DNA of 64,000 bases, from NCBI GenBank assembly GCA_963742655.1, contig CAVUMM010000005.1, positions 186,001 through 250,000 on the forward strand, written 5' to 3'. This DNA comes from JAICLK01 sp963742655. GTDB lineage: Bacteria; Patescibacteriota; Saccharimonadia; Saccharimonadales; UBA4665. Numbering within the stretch: the stretch's first letter is position 1; each line of letters begins with the position of its first letter. Below the pieces are notes generated by a model, which searched no databases, was not told where the DNA came from, and was given only the letters and a program-made list of their open reading frames with translations. The position numbers were made by a program, and so were the translations under genes. This document shows positions 49,950-58,559 of the stretch, piece by piece.

Positions 49950-50816
49950 ATGCAGATGAACCTCGAAGCTTTGGGCGATTTCCCTCTGCCGCCAGTCGCC
50001 TCAGACGATGCAACTTTTTTTAATGACAACACGGCTGGCGCCGAACGAATCGGCGTATTACAGCAGCAACCAGCCGAAAATTCCTGCGGGGTTGTTATCA
50101 CCCAAAAATGGCATGGCGAAGGCGGACTCCGCGTTCCGGCTTGGTATTCCCAATTTCACAACATTACATATCGAGCCGGCATGCTTGCGGCACGCGGGAT
50201 GGTGGGCGCATTTCACGCCGTCGGCGTGGAAACTAGTATTGTCACATTGCCGTCAATCGACGATCAGCCGCCGAGCACTCTCGCGGCCATAACCTACCCC
50301 GACACGCAAACGTTTTGTGATCGAGGCACCGAAGTGATACAGGCCGAACCAGCTAATGCTAATGCGCGGCTGATTGCCGACTACTCCCCGCTCATGTCAT
50401 TCGGTGCGCAGCTTAGAACCGAAGACGCCAAGTCGGAGCAACTGCGAATTTCGGGGGGTGACGAGAACGGGGATGATCTGTTTTTCTATCACGATTGGGC
50501 GATTCATGGGCTCACATGGATTTTACTGGCACGGATCCCAGCGATTACCGCTGATTTAAGCGCTCAAGCCGCGGCAGCCCTCGGCAAAGATAGGCACCGT
50601 TTTTCGTCAGATCAGGTGATGGATTTTTCCGGACGAAGCGATGCCGGAATCAGCACCACTGCAATCCTGGAAGTTCTTGATGGTAAGCTTTCGTGGCAAT
50701 GGAATGAACTTTGGCGCGGCGAGCTAAAACCCGAAGAAGGCGCCGAGCTAGTTCGGCATCAGCTCGGAGTAATGGCCGTCACAAACTTCGACGAATTAGT
50801 GCCTCAACCTATTTGA
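49950..50816 (+). CDS. Orphan protein, unknown
   Basis: 288 residues from ATG 49950 (MQMNLEALG); the ATG at 49944 abuts the -10 box and is unlikely. Soluble, mixed alpha/beta (CGVVITQKWHGEGGLRVPAW), no known motif. A weak GC hairpin with a T-run near 50933-50957 may end its transcript. The 187 bp after it hold no gene. Confidence 0.6.
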   Translation: MQMNLEALGDFPLPPVASDDATFFNDNTAGAERIGVLQQQPAENSCGVVITQKWHGEGGLRVPAWYSQFHNITYRAGMLAARGMVGAFHAVGVETSIVTLPSIDDQPPSTLAAITYPDTQTFCDRGTEVIQAEPANANARLIADYSPLMSFGAQLRTEDAKSEQLRISGGDENGDDLFFYHDWAIHGLTWILLARIPAITADLSAQAAAALGKDRHRFSSDQVMDFSGRSDAGISTTAILEVLDGKLSWQWNELWRGELKPEEGAELVRHQLGVMAVTNFDELVPQPI

Positions 50817-51003
50817 TATGCTCGCGCAGTATTTTTGCGTTAGAGTGAATGCATAGCTTGGCCGCCGGATCGAGCAGCCGAACTTGTCAGGGATTGTGTC
50901 GGCAATTTGGCAACAATTGATTTAGACGCGATACCGGCCACTTGAACCGGCAGTTTTTGGAGCACGGTTGCCCATTCAAACAGATTATTATACGCTTTGT
51001 TAA

Positions 51004-51816
51004 ATGAAAGCGGCGGATCTATGCAGCGCGAGTTTATACGACGAATATTTTGAGCAAAATCCCGACGATTCGCTCGTCTTGGGACCGGAAGCTGGTGTAT
51101 ATCAAGGAGCTTACTGCACCGGCAGAGTCAGCGAAACCGGCGACGATGCCACTTACGATCTGATGGCTGAAACCATGTTGCTCGCCTATGCTTGCGACGA
51201 TCCGTCAGTTAGAGCCGTGCTGGGCAGCTGCATGTTGTATGCCGAAATGGACCATTGGGGTGAAAATCCGGGGAATGACCGTTCAAATTTGCGATTTTGC
51301 TTCCCGACAGTCGACCAACTGCAATCACAAGTAGAGCAACTGCGTGAACGAGTGCCTGCCTTCAACCCGCCCAGGATAAAACGATTCGATGGCGAAACTT
51401 ACACGCCGGTCCAATTCCTGGCAGCATTAACCAATGGCGATATATTAGTTTCTGAATGCGATGGCCACGACATGATTAATCATGGATCGATATGGTTGTT
51501 CATCAAAAGGAATGGGGATTTATTCCAGCTAATGCAACGAAGCGCCGAAAACGCCCTGCTACATCCCGGCAAACCGGACGCTCAAGGCAATGTGGCGAGT
51601 AACAAGCTCATGGATGGTTTTGATTGCACTGTTGCCATCATTCCTACAGGAGGCAGGTTGCTTTCAAATCCGACATACACAATTGATGGCAGATCACCGC
51701 AAATGAAATTCATGCGTCAAATAATGGGGTCTACGGAAGGCGCCCGGCATGCGTTTTCTAATATCGGCATGTATGCGCAGCAGATCGGCGGTGCGTTGTT
51801 GCAAGATGGAGTGTAA
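51004..51816 (+). CDS. Orphan protein, unknown
   Basis: 270 residues, soluble, Met- and Cys-containing (AYACDDPSVRAVLGSCMLYA), ending in a Gly-rich helix. No domain recognised and no signal peptide. TATACG ends 9 nt before the ATG and no Shine-Dalgarno is present. Convergent with rpoD. Confidence 0.6.
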   Translation: MKAADLCSASLYDEYFEQNPDDSLVLGPEAGVYQGAYCTGRVSETGDDATYDLMAETMLLAYACDDPSVRAVLGSCMLYAEMDHWGENPGNDRSNLRFCFPTVDQLQSQVEQLRERVPAFNPPRIKRFDGETYTPVQFLAALTNGDILVSECDGHDMINHGSIWLFIKRNGDLFQLMQRSAENALLHPGKPDAQGNVASNKLMDGFDCTVAIIPTGGRLLSNPTYTIDGRSPQMKFMRQIMGSTEGARHAFSNIGMYAQQIGGALLQDGV

Positions 51817-51833
51817 GACGTATTTATTGCGGC

Positions 51834-52952
51834 TTACTTGATGTAATCGTGGAGTTTTTTGGCGTCTTTGTGCTTGCGGAGCTTGGCCAGCGCTTTGGCC
51901 TCTATCTGGCGGATGCGTTCGCGGGTGACACTAAATTCTTGTCCGACTTCTTCAAGCGTATGCTGTTTGCCGTCCTCGAGGCCGAAACGCAGTTTGATGA
52001 TTTTTTGTTCGCGTTCAGACAAAGCGCTCAACACCTGCTTCACCTGCTCTTTGAGCAGTTGGCTGGTCGCGGAATCTTCCGGGCTGATCGTATCTTCGTC
52101 TTCGATGAAATCCGCCAGGACCGAATCGTCCTCGTCGTCGCGGATAGAGGCGTCGAGCGAGCTGATGTCCTGTTTGATCTTCATGATATGTTCGACTTTG
52201 TCGACGTCGATTTCCATGGCCGCGGCGATTTCTTCATTTGTCGGTTCGCGGTTGAGTTCCTGTGTCAACCGGCGCTGCGTCCGCAAAAGCTTGTTAATCG
52301 TTTCGACCATGTGTACCGGAATACGAATCGTACGAGCCTGGTCTGCGATGGCACGGGTAATCGCCTGGCGGATCCACCATGTCGCATAGGTGCTGAATTT
52401 AAACCCCTTGTCCGGATCGAACTTTTCGACCGCGCGCAGCAACCCAGTATTGCCTTCCTGGATCAGATCGAGCAGATCAAGCCCGCGGCCGACGTAACGT
52501 TTGGCGATCGAAACGACCAAACGCATGTTGGCTTCGGCCATTTTGTCCTTGGCACGCTTGTCGCCAGCCACTACACGTTTGGCAAGCTCCAGCTCTTCTT
52601 CTGCCGAAAGCAGCGGGATTTTACCTATTTCGCGCAAGTACAAACGCACCGAATCGTCCGATATATCTTCGTCGTACACATGCTCCGGCACGGCGACTTC
52701 TTCTTCGTCCTCTACCCATTCATCGCTGAGCACGACGGCGCCGGCCGGTTCAGGCTCTTCGTCTTCACTGCCCACGATATCGATGCTGGCATCAGCCAAA
52801 TCAGTATATAGCGAGTCAAGAATTTCGGCGTTGTCCGGCGTATCCGGAATCAGCGCGAAAATATCCTGCTGGGTTATCTTGCCTTCTTTTTTTGCCTTAT
52901 CAAAAAGCTGTTTCTTGGCTTGTTCGTTATCAAGCATCTTGTCGTCAACCAT
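51834..52952 (-). CDS. rpoD: Primary sigma factor RpoD
   Basis: 372 residues. A region 1.1-like N-terminus is followed by an acidic linker, region 1.2 (VRLYLREIGKIPLLSAEEEL), region 2 (RLVVSIAKRYVGRGLDLLDL, FSTYATWWIRQAITRAIADQ), region 3, and region 4 (LEEVGQEFSVTRERIRQIEA). Regions 2.4 and 4.2 are canonical, in line with the TATAAT and TTGACA boxes seen across the window. Its start overlaps the end of dnaG by 8 bp. Confidence 0.97.
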   Translation of the reverse strand: MVDDKMLDNEQAKKQLFDKAKKEGKITQQDIFALIPDTPDNAEILDSLYTDLADASIDIVGSEDEEPEPAGAVVLSDEWVEDEEEVAVPEHVYDEDISDDSVRLYLREIGKIPLLSAEEELELAKRVVAGDKRAKDKMAEANMRLVVSIAKRYVGRGLDLLDLIQEGNTGLLRAVEKFDPDKGFKFSTYATWWIRQAITRAIADQARTIRIPVHMVETINKLLRTQRRLTQELNREPTNEEIAAAMEIDVDKVEHIMKIKQDISSLDASIRDDEDDSVLADFIEDEDTISPEDSATSQLLKEQVKQVLSALSEREQKIIKLRFGLEDGKQHTLEEVGQEFSVTRERIRQIEAKALAKLRKHKDAKKLHDYIK

Positions 52953-54720
52953 CCTTGCCCCCCTTTGCTTGGTTTAATAATACGTCGAGTTCTTTGACCC
53001 GTATGAGCAAGACTTGCGTCCTTGCGTCATCCGAGTCGTCGAGATCAATAATCAACTTTTGTTTTTCGTGTTTGACAAATTGTTCTACCACGCGTGCTCG
53101 TAAGCGAGCGACTTCGAGTTTGAGTTCCAGTTCATCAAGTCCCTGGTAAAGCTCCTCGTACTGTAATATTAAAATTGTACCATATTCTATCAAACTCTGC
53201 ACCCCTTTGGGCAATTCTTCCGGGCTGCCTGAAAACTTCGGATTGGACTGCAGGAAATCGTAGAGTTCGCGGGCGCGCGGGTCGATGAACATTTCTGTGT
53301 TCAGCAGTCCGAGCTGCGATCTGAGTGATGGGTTTTTGAGCACAATCGCTAACAAGTGATTCTGCGTTTTGACATTTTCAATTGACTGTTTGTCGAGTTT
53401 TTGTGTTTGCACGAGATCTTTGCGCCGCTTGGGTTGGGGGGCTGATGCGACAGCTTTTTGTAATTTCGCGTCCAGTGCCGCGCGGCTCACGTCAATCAAT
53501 TTGGCGATTTTACTCAGGTAGTGATCCTGCTCCACGCTGTCGGTCAGCCGCTGCACGATCGGCAGCAGGATGTCACTGAATTCGCGTTTGCCTTGCGCGC
53601 TTTGCAGGTCGAGCAGCTTAGCGTAGCGATCAACCAACCAATCAAGTGCGTACTTCGGTTTTTCGATGGTTTTTTGCCATATTTCAGGGTCTTGTTTGAT
53701 GAGTTCATCCGGATCTTTGCCGCTCGGTATGTCGATAACGCTCAAACTGACACCGACTTTGCTGGCGATTGGAATTGCGCGTTCGGTGGCGCTGGCACCC
53801 GCGCGGTCGGCATCGAAACTCAAACGGATATCCGGTGTCAGACGACCCAGGGCTTTCAACTGCTGTTCGGTGAGTGCCGTACCGGCAGTTGCCACGACCT
53901 GGCGCACGCCGGCCTGATGGCTCATGATGACATCGAGATTTCCTTCTGCAATCACCGCATATTTTTTCTTACGAATCGCCTCTTTTGCCAGATGCAGACC
54001 GAACACGTGCCGCGACTTGTCATACAAAATCGTTTGAGGCGTGTTGATGTATTTCGGCGCGTTCGGTTCGTCCTGCAAAAGACGCGCCGTAAAACCGATC
54101 ACCCGCCCTTGTGCATCACACAGCGGAATCATAATGCGTCCGCGGAACATGTCCTGCGTGCCGCCGCGATATGCCCGCGCGCTCAAACCGGCGCCCTGGA
54201 TTTCTTTGTCGGTAAAACGTTTATTTTTCAGGAAGCGTGCAAGCGCCGAGCCGGTATTCGGCGAATATCCCAGCCGCCATTCTAGCACTGCGTTTTTCGT
54301 AAACTCGCGCTTTTTCAAAACGTATTCGAGAGCCGTGCGATTGCCCTTCAACTGCGCCTGATAAAACAAAGCGGTATATTCCAACGCCTCGTACAGCCGT
54401 TCTTTTTGCTTTGTGTTGCCCGCCGAGCCGGAGCCACGATATTGCTCCAAGTCCACGCCGGCTTTGCGTGCGAGCAAATCCAGCGTTTGGCGAAAATCCA
54501 GCCCCTCTACCTCCATCACAAAGCTGAACATGTCGCCGCCCTTACCCGAAGAAAAATCGTGCCATATCTGCTTTTCCGGACTGACCACAAAGCTTGGGCT
54601 GCGCTCGTTCGTCCATGGGCTCAAGCCTTTCCAGTTGCTGCCGGTGCGTTTCAGCTGCACATACTCGCCGACAACATCTTCAATCGCCAGCCGGCTCTTA
54701 ATCTCCTCAACAGCATCCAT
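52945..54720 (-). CDS. dnaG: DNA primase DnaG lacking zinc ligands
   Basis: 591 residues from ATG 54720 (MDAVEEIKSRL). The zinc-binding domain fold is kept, but its ligands are not: the CPFH motif is SPWT (34-37) and the C-x-x-C pair is DFSS (55-58). The TOPRIM core (AVIAEGNLDVIMSHQ, SFDADRAG) and the C-terminal helicase-binding domain are present. It makes replication primers. A promoter TTGCTA-17-AATACT, 7 nt before the ATG, lies within a heptad-repeat arm. Operon with rpoD. Confidence 0.94.
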   Translation of the reverse strand: MDAVEEIKSRLAIEDVVGEYVQLKRTGSNWKGLSPWTNERSPSFVVSPEKQIWHDFSSGKGGDMFSFVMEVEGLDFRQTLDLLARKAGVDLEQYRGSGSAGNTKQKERLYEALEYTALFYQAQLKGNRTALEYVLKKREFTKNAVLEWRLGYSPNTGSALARFLKNKRFTDKEIQGAGLSARAYRGGTQDMFRGRIMIPLCDAQGRVIGFTARLLQDEPNAPKYINTPQTILYDKSRHVFGLHLAKEAIRKKKYAVIAEGNLDVIMSHQAGVRQVVATAGTALTEQQLKALGRLTPDIRLSFDADRAGASATERAIPIASKVGVSLSVIDIPSGKDPDELIKQDPEIWQKTIEKPKYALDWLVDRYAKLLDLQSAQGKREFSDILLPIVQRLTDSVEQDHYLSKIAKLIDVSRAALDAKLQKAVASAPQPKRRKDLVQTQKLDKQSIENVKTQNHLLAIVLKNPSLRSQLGLLNTEMFIDPRARELYDFLQSNPKFSGSPEELPKGVQSLIEYGTILILQYEELYQGLDELELKLEVARLRARVVEQFVKHEKQKLIIDLDDSDDARTQVLLIRVKELDVLLNQAKGGKDG

Positions 54721-54727
54721 AACAATT

Positions 54728-54756
54728 AGTATTAAGTAGAAAGTATAAAGTAGCAA
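54728..54756 (-). promoter_or_regulatory. dnaG-rpoD promoter inside a heptad arm
   Basis: TTGCTA (54751-54756), 17-bp spacer, AATACT (54728-54733), 7 nt to the dnaG ATG. All of it is built from the 7-bp repeat units. Confidence 0.55.
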
Positions 54757-54847
54757 GGGGTACTCCGGTCATCCGCATCTTAGCCATTACCCTTGAAACG
54801 CCGGCGAGCACAGTACCCTTACAACTTGCTGCTCACTACTTGCTGCT
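54728..54847. repeat. Inverted heptad-repeat element C (upstream of dnaG)
   Basis: Left arm 54728-54755: AGTATTA, AGTAGAA, AGTATAA, AGTAGCA, then AGGGGTACT. Right arm 54812-54847: AGTACCCT, then TACAACT, TGCTGCT, CACTACT, TGCTGCT. Read on the other strand, the right arm repeats AGCAGCA/AGTAGTG heptads and ends AGGGTACT, so the arms are inverted down to the inner AGGG(G)TACT block. Confidence 0.7.
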
Positions 54848-54904
54848 TGCGCGCAGTGGCAATTGGCGATTTATCAGTGAAATTTGATAAGATAAGCATG
54901 AGCC

Positions 54905-55546
54905 ATGAACCCACAACAGCCTTATCAACCGCCTCAGCGTCCCGGGTCGGAATACGAATTTTTCATGAATCCTGGTAAGCCGCCGCGGCCAAACCCCATT
55001 AGTCGCCTTGGCGGGAATAAGTCAATGCCCATGCGCATCGGCATTATTGCTGGAGCGGCGATAATCGGCATAATACTTTTATCGTTTGTCATGTCCCTGC
55101 TTGGCGGCGGCGGGAACAAACCGAATCTCATCACAGTTGCTCAGGACCAAAACGAGATTATCCGTGTTGCCGGTGTGGCAAACACCGGTGCAGCGAGTCA
55201 AAGCGCGCAAACCACCCAAAATTTTGCTCAGAGCGCGGCTTTAAGCCTCTCAAGCGAACAACAACAGCTCCTGAATTTTATGGCCGCGCACGGCGATAAA
55301 CTGAGCCCCAAACTACTCGCCGCGACAAAAAACGTCACAACAGACACGACGCTCAATAATGCTATCGCCTCGAGCAGTTTTGATTCGGCATTTACTAACG
55401 TCATGCTCACGCAGCTACATGGCTATCAGACCGCTCTCAAAACCGCCTACAACGGTGCCCGCAGCGCCACCGAAAAACAGCTCCTGTCTGACGATTACGA
55501 CTCCGCCGCTTTGCTGCTGCAGCAGCTACACAGCCCCGATCAATAA
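54905..55546 (+). CDS. Membrane-anchored protein with proline-rich tail
   Basis: 213 residues. A Pro/Gln-rich cytoplasmic N-terminus (~1-45) is followed by one membrane helix (about 44-66) and an outer domain of Ala/Ser/Gln-rich helices (LSSEQQQLLNFMAAHGDKLS). No enzymatic motif. TTGGCG-17-GATAAG is upstream. Another of the single-span surface proteins typical of this window; function unknown. Confidence 0.68.
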   Translation: MNPQQPYQPPQRPGSEYEFFMNPGKPPRPNPISRLGGNKSMPMRIGIIAGAAIIGIILLSFVMSLLGGGGNKPNLITVAQDQNEIIRVAGVANTGAASQSAQTTQNFAQSAALSLSSEQQQLLNFMAAHGDKLSPKLLAATKNVTTDTTLNNAIASSSFDSAFTNVMLTQLHGYQTALKTAYNGARSATEKQLLSDDYDSAALLLQQLHSPDQ

Positions 55547-55599
55547 CTCTATTGCAAGCTTAGTTTTGGTAATTGTACGTATTGTGCGATGATTTATGA

Positions 55600-56361
55600 G
55601 TGAAAAAATCCGCAATCATTTTTGATATTGATTCAACCGCAATCGATTCACCGCACCAAACGGTTCCGACAAAACGTTTGGTAGCAGCCGCAACAAAAGT
55701 GTCAAAAAATTATTATCTTTGCGCTGCCACCGGTAGAGTCTGGTCGTTTGCAGAACCTGTACTTACAGGGATGTATTTGTCAGACCCGTGTATCATTTCA
55801 GGCGGCACCCAAATTTGCAGCCCCCAAACTGGCAAAATCTTCTGGCAATTCAACATTGAACCAGATGATTTGGCATCCGTTCTTGAAATTTTTAAGCAAT
55901 TCCCGGATTACAAAGTATTGTTTAATGACTACACCAGAGAAGACTATTTGTACGGCGGATTAAATCCGGGCGAAGTTGCTTTTCACGAACCTGTCTACTT
56001 TATCGAGCAAGTTTTTGTACCGAAAGAAATTGCGCCCGAAATCGTGGGCAAGCTGATGAAAATAAACGGCATAGAGTGTCTCTCCCCAATATCTCAACGG
56101 CCAGGCTGTATTGATATACATGTCACTAACCAAAACGCTAGTAAAGAACACGCCATCGCCGAGCTACTCCAACTGCTAGATGTCAAGGTGGAAAACACTA
56201 TCGGCGTTGGCGACGGCCATAACGATTTGCACCTGTTCAATGCTGTGAGCCACAAAATAGCGATGAAAAATTCGGTAAAAGAGTTGAAGGCCCGAGCGGA
56301 CGTAATTATTGGCGACGTAAAAGATGACGGATTCGCAGAATTTTTGGAGTCGTTAATCTAG
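55600..56361 (+). CDS. Cof-type HAD-IIB phosphatase
   Basis: 253 residues with GTG start at 55600. Motif I IIFDIDSTAIDS (nucleophile Asp and second Asp), motif II CAATGR, C2B cap domain, motif III Lys in ASKEHAIAELL and motif IV GVGDGHNDLHLF. Cof-type enzymes dephosphorylate sugar phosphates, FMN or PLP; substrate unknown. No Shine-Dalgarno; TGCGATGAT lies 6 nt before the GTG. Ends 3 bp before the convergent MmcQ gene. Confidence 0.88.
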   Translation: MKKSAIIFDIDSTAIDSPHQTVPTKRLVAAATKVSKNYYLCAATGRVWSFAEPVLTGMYLSDPCIISGGTQICSPQTGKIFWQFNIEPDDLASVLEIFKQFPDYKVLFNDYTREDYLYGGLNPGEVAFHEPVYFIEQVFVPKEIAPEIVGKLMKINGIECLSPISQRPGCIDIHVTNQNASKEHAIAELLQLLDVKVENTIGVGDGHNDLHLFNAVSHKIAMKNSVKELKARADVIIGDVKDDGFAEFLESLI

Positions 56362-56364
56362 AAT

Positions 56365-56712
56365 TTATTTACTGCCTGTCACAAGGTTATATGAGAGCCG
56401 GATAAGATCCTGAACCTCCTCCCAGCTCAGCTGGCCGGTGAGTACGATGGTGTTCCAATGTTTTTTGTTCAAATGGTATCCCGGCATGACGCTTTCGTAT
56501 TTTTCGCGCAACGTTGCGGCCAGCAGCGGGTCGCACTTCAGACTTAGATTCACCGGGTCGCTTTTTTCCGCAATCAGCGCGAACATCTTGCCCTGCCCTG
56601 AGCCAGTCGAAAGGTCATCAACTTTATACACTGCCACGCCTTCACCAAATGGATAATCCAGCTTAGCGCCCGGCATACTCAAAATGTATTTTTCGACAGT
56701 CTTGTGGTCCAT
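56365..56712 (-). CDS. MmcQ/YjbR-like protein with short repeat insertion
   Basis: 115 residues of the MmcQ/YjbR family: GAKLDYPFGEGVAVYKV, KMFALIAEK, VNLSLKCDPLLAATLRE, PGYHLNKKHWNTIVL. Between the YKV strand and KMFAL, residues 33-40 (DLSTGSGQ) are extra and come from a CCCTGAGC-GTCGAA short repeat inserted in frame. The family fold is DNA-binding-like, of unclear role. TACTAT lies 7 nt before the ATG inside a heptad element. Confidence 0.88.
   Translation of the reverse strand: MDHKTVEKYILSMPGAKLDYPFGEGVAVYKVDDLSTGSGQGKMFALIAEKSDPVNLSLKCDPLLAATLREKYESVMPGYHLNKKHWNTIVLTGQLSWEEVQDLIRLSYNLVTGSK
56596..56614. repeat. CCCTGAGC-GTCGAA short repeat inside the MmcQ gene
   Basis: CCCTGAGCCAGTCGAAAGG is the second window copy of the short motif at 30868. 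On the coding strand it gives LSTGSGQ. Confidence 0.5.
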
Positions 56713-56721
56713 AATTAAAAT

Positions 56722-56812
56722 AGTAGCGTATGACGTAGAACGTATAAAGTATAACGTGTGGGTTGCGATTCATACGAAATACGTAATACTTCATACGTTA
56801 TATACTAATACT
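56722..56812. repeat. Inverted heptad-repeat element D
   Basis: Left arm 56722-56756: AGTAGCG, TATGACG, TAGAACG, TATAAAG, TATAACG. Right arm 56771-56812: CATACGA, AATACGT, AATACTT, CATACGT, TATATAC, TAATACT. The right arm read in reverse gives ACGTATG/AAGTATT heptads like the left. It fills the gap between the MmcQ and HD genes and includes the HD stop codon. Confidence 0.7.
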
Positions 56813-57494
56813 TGCCTTCCCATTCCGCATAAAATTCTTCGAGAAATTGCTCCATATATTTGTGGCGGTGCTCGGCTAATGCCATGCCGGTCGGCGTGTT
56901 CATGCCATCTTTCAGTAGTAACAATTTTTCATAAAAGTGATTTATTGTTGGATCGCTCTTGATTTTGGACCTAAAATCAGCAAAGTCTTTGTATTTCTTC
57001 GGTGGAATATCCGGATTATACAACTCCTTGCCGACAGAACCGCCGAACGAAAACGCCCGCGCAATGCCGATGGCACCAATACCATCCAGCCGGTCGGCAT
57101 CCTGCACGACTTTGGCTTCGAGCGTTTGCATAACGTGTTTGTTGGTGCCGCCGCGGTAGGAAATGTGCTCAACGATTTCTACGATCACGTCGATAATTTG
57201 TCCTTCGACGTCGAGCTCTTCCAGCCATTCCTTGGCGATTTTCGGCCCTGCCGTCGTATCGCCGTCATGAAACTTCCAGTCGGCTATATCGTGCAGCAAG
57301 GCGCCGAGCTCAGCCACAAACAAGTCTGCACCTTCGGCCCGCGCAATCTTTTTGGCCAGCTTCACCACCCGCACCACATGCCACCAATCGTGCGCGCTGC
57401 CATCCCCCTTCATGTGTTCGCGCACGAATTCCCGCGTTTTACGCAGAATTAAAACTTTATCCTGCTTGGTTAATTTTTGTGATTTCGCAGCCAT
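56805..57494 (-). CDS. HD-domain phosphohydrolase
   Basis: 229 residues from ATG 57494. HD motif set: H in GSAHDWWHVVRVV, HD in GALLHDIADWKF, H in EIVEHISYRGG, and D in VVQDADRLDGIGAIGIARAF. This matches the YedJ/YpgQ-type nucleotide or small-molecule phosphohydrolases. Its start overlaps orn by 25 bp. Third gene of a Nudix-orn-HD operon. Confidence 0.88.
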   Translation of the reverse strand: MAAKSQKLTKQDKVLILRKTREFVREHMKGDGSAHDWWHVVRVVKLAKKIARAEGADLFVAELGALLHDIADWKFHDGDTTAGPKIAKEWLEELDVEGQIIDVIVEIVEHISYRGGTNKHVMQTLEAKVVQDADRLDGIGAIGIARAFSFGGSVGKELYNPDIPPKKYKDFADFRSKIKSDPTINHFYEKLLLLKDGMNTPTGMALAEHRHKYMEQFLEEFYAEWEGKY

Positions 57495-58018
57495 TCGAAA
57501 TAATACTGCCATTCGGCTATTGAAGCTTGTATGTCATCGAATGCGCGGTGCACTTCCTTTTTCTCGTACTCCACGCCGTATTTGCCCTGCATATAGACTT
57601 TGAGCGAACTGACATCGAGCATTCGATAGTGCAACAGCGCGTCAACCTCCGGCCACCAGCGCCTGATAAATGAACGGTCGTTATGGATCGAGTTGCCTGC
57701 CAGCACAGCCGGCTCATCGCCAAACTGCGCCTTGATAAACCCGACCAGCTCATGCACTACATCTTTTTCCGGCCGTCCCTGTGCGCGAACTCTCTCGGTC
57801 AGGCCGCTGGACGCGTGCTGCGTCTTGGACCACTCATTCGCACGTTTCAAAATTCTGTCAGAATGATGAATAATTGCTTCGTAGCTGGCCAGCGTCTTGA
57901 AATTGAAGTCGGTTACTTCCGCCGCGATTTCCAGGATCACATCTTTGTTCGAATCCAGCCCGGTCATTTCTAAATCTACCCACAATAGCTTCGTCGGCTT
58001 CGCTTTTTTGTCAATCAT
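57470..58018 (-). CDS. orn: Oligoribonuclease
   Basis: 182 residues from ATG 58018. DEDDh exonuclease: LLWVDLEMTGLD (D-x-E), VLAGNSIHNDRSFI (D), EVHRAFDDIQASI (H-x4-D). It degrades 2-5 nt RNAs to mononucleotides. ATG overlaps the Nudix stop by 4 bp (ATGA). Together the operon handles nucleotide scraps. Confidence 0.95.
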   Translation of the reverse strand: MIDKKAKPTKLLWVDLEMTGLDSNKDVILEIAAEVTDFNFKTLASYEAIIHHSDRILKRANEWSKTQHASSGLTERVRAQGRPEKDVVHELVGFIKAQFGDEPAVLAGNSIHNDRSFIRRWWPEVDALLHYRMLDVSSLKVYMQGKYGVEYEKKEVHRAFDDIQASIAEWQYYFEWLRNHKN

Positions 58019-58488
58019 TCGATATACCCCCAACGTTTAAGTGCCGCGCTCACTCCCGAACCCAATTTGTCCATTGGTAAATCTGAAAGCGCGAACCAAT
58101 CCAGTTTTGCAAATTCTTCGTTCGGCTTCGTATGAATCTGTGCAGCAGGCTTGTCGGCGAGCACCTCAAAATTATTGAACTTCATGCTGACCAGCACCCG
58201 CTCGCCGGAATCTTTAAGCGTTTTTTCGCGCTCGTCCGTATCAAAGTTTTCATCGTATTTGTCGTCCATGAATGTTATACGATACGGTGACAAATCAATC
58301 CCCGTTTCCTCTATAAATTCACGTGTCAAGGCTTGCTCTTTCGTTTCGCCTTCGTCTACGCCCCCGCCCGGTACCACCCACATACCCGCGTAAGCCCCGC
58401 CGATCTTCGGGTCCATCAGCCCAAGCAGCAATTTATTGTCGCTCGAAAATACAAAACCGCCGACAATGTCCCGTGCAATCGTCCTCAT
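58015..58488 (-). CDS. Nudix hydrolase
   Basis: 157 residues from ATG 58488. Nudix box GGGVDEGETKEQALTREFIEETGI; IVGGFVFSSDNKLLLGLMDP upstream. Substrate unknown. TTACAT-17-TATAAT with an 8-nt gap to the ATG and only a weak AGG. First gene of the Nudix-orn-HD operon. Confidence 0.9.
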   Translation of the reverse strand: MRTIARDIVGGFVFSSDNKLLLGLMDPKIGGAYAGMWVVPGGGVDEGETKEQALTREFIEETGIDLSPYRITFMDDKYDENFDTDEREKTLKDSGERVLVSMKFNNFEVLADKPAAQIHTKPNEEFAKLDWFALSDLPMDKLGSGVSAALKRWGYIE

Positions 58489-58496
58489 TGCCTGCA

Positions 58497-58525
58497 ATTA
58501 TATAACTTCGCCATAAAAGATGTAA
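58497..58525 (-). promoter_or_regulatory. Promoter of the Nudix-orn-HD operon
   Basis: TTACAT (58520-58525), 17-bp spacer, TATAAT (58497-58502), 8 nt to the ATG. A TATACT facing the other way (58536-58541) serves the divergent GlcG-like gene. Confidence 0.65.
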
Positions 58526-58559
58526 GAGCGGTGGATTATACTGTTGTCCAGGAGGACTG

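Noticed and set aside
51849..52811. 320-aa plus-strand ORF opposite rpoD
   Set aside because: Antisense shadow of a complete RpoD; no promoter or family motif.
53521..54285. 254-aa plus-strand ORF opposite dnaG
   Set aside because: Antisense to the conserved primase core, His/Phe/Arg-rich and without motifs.
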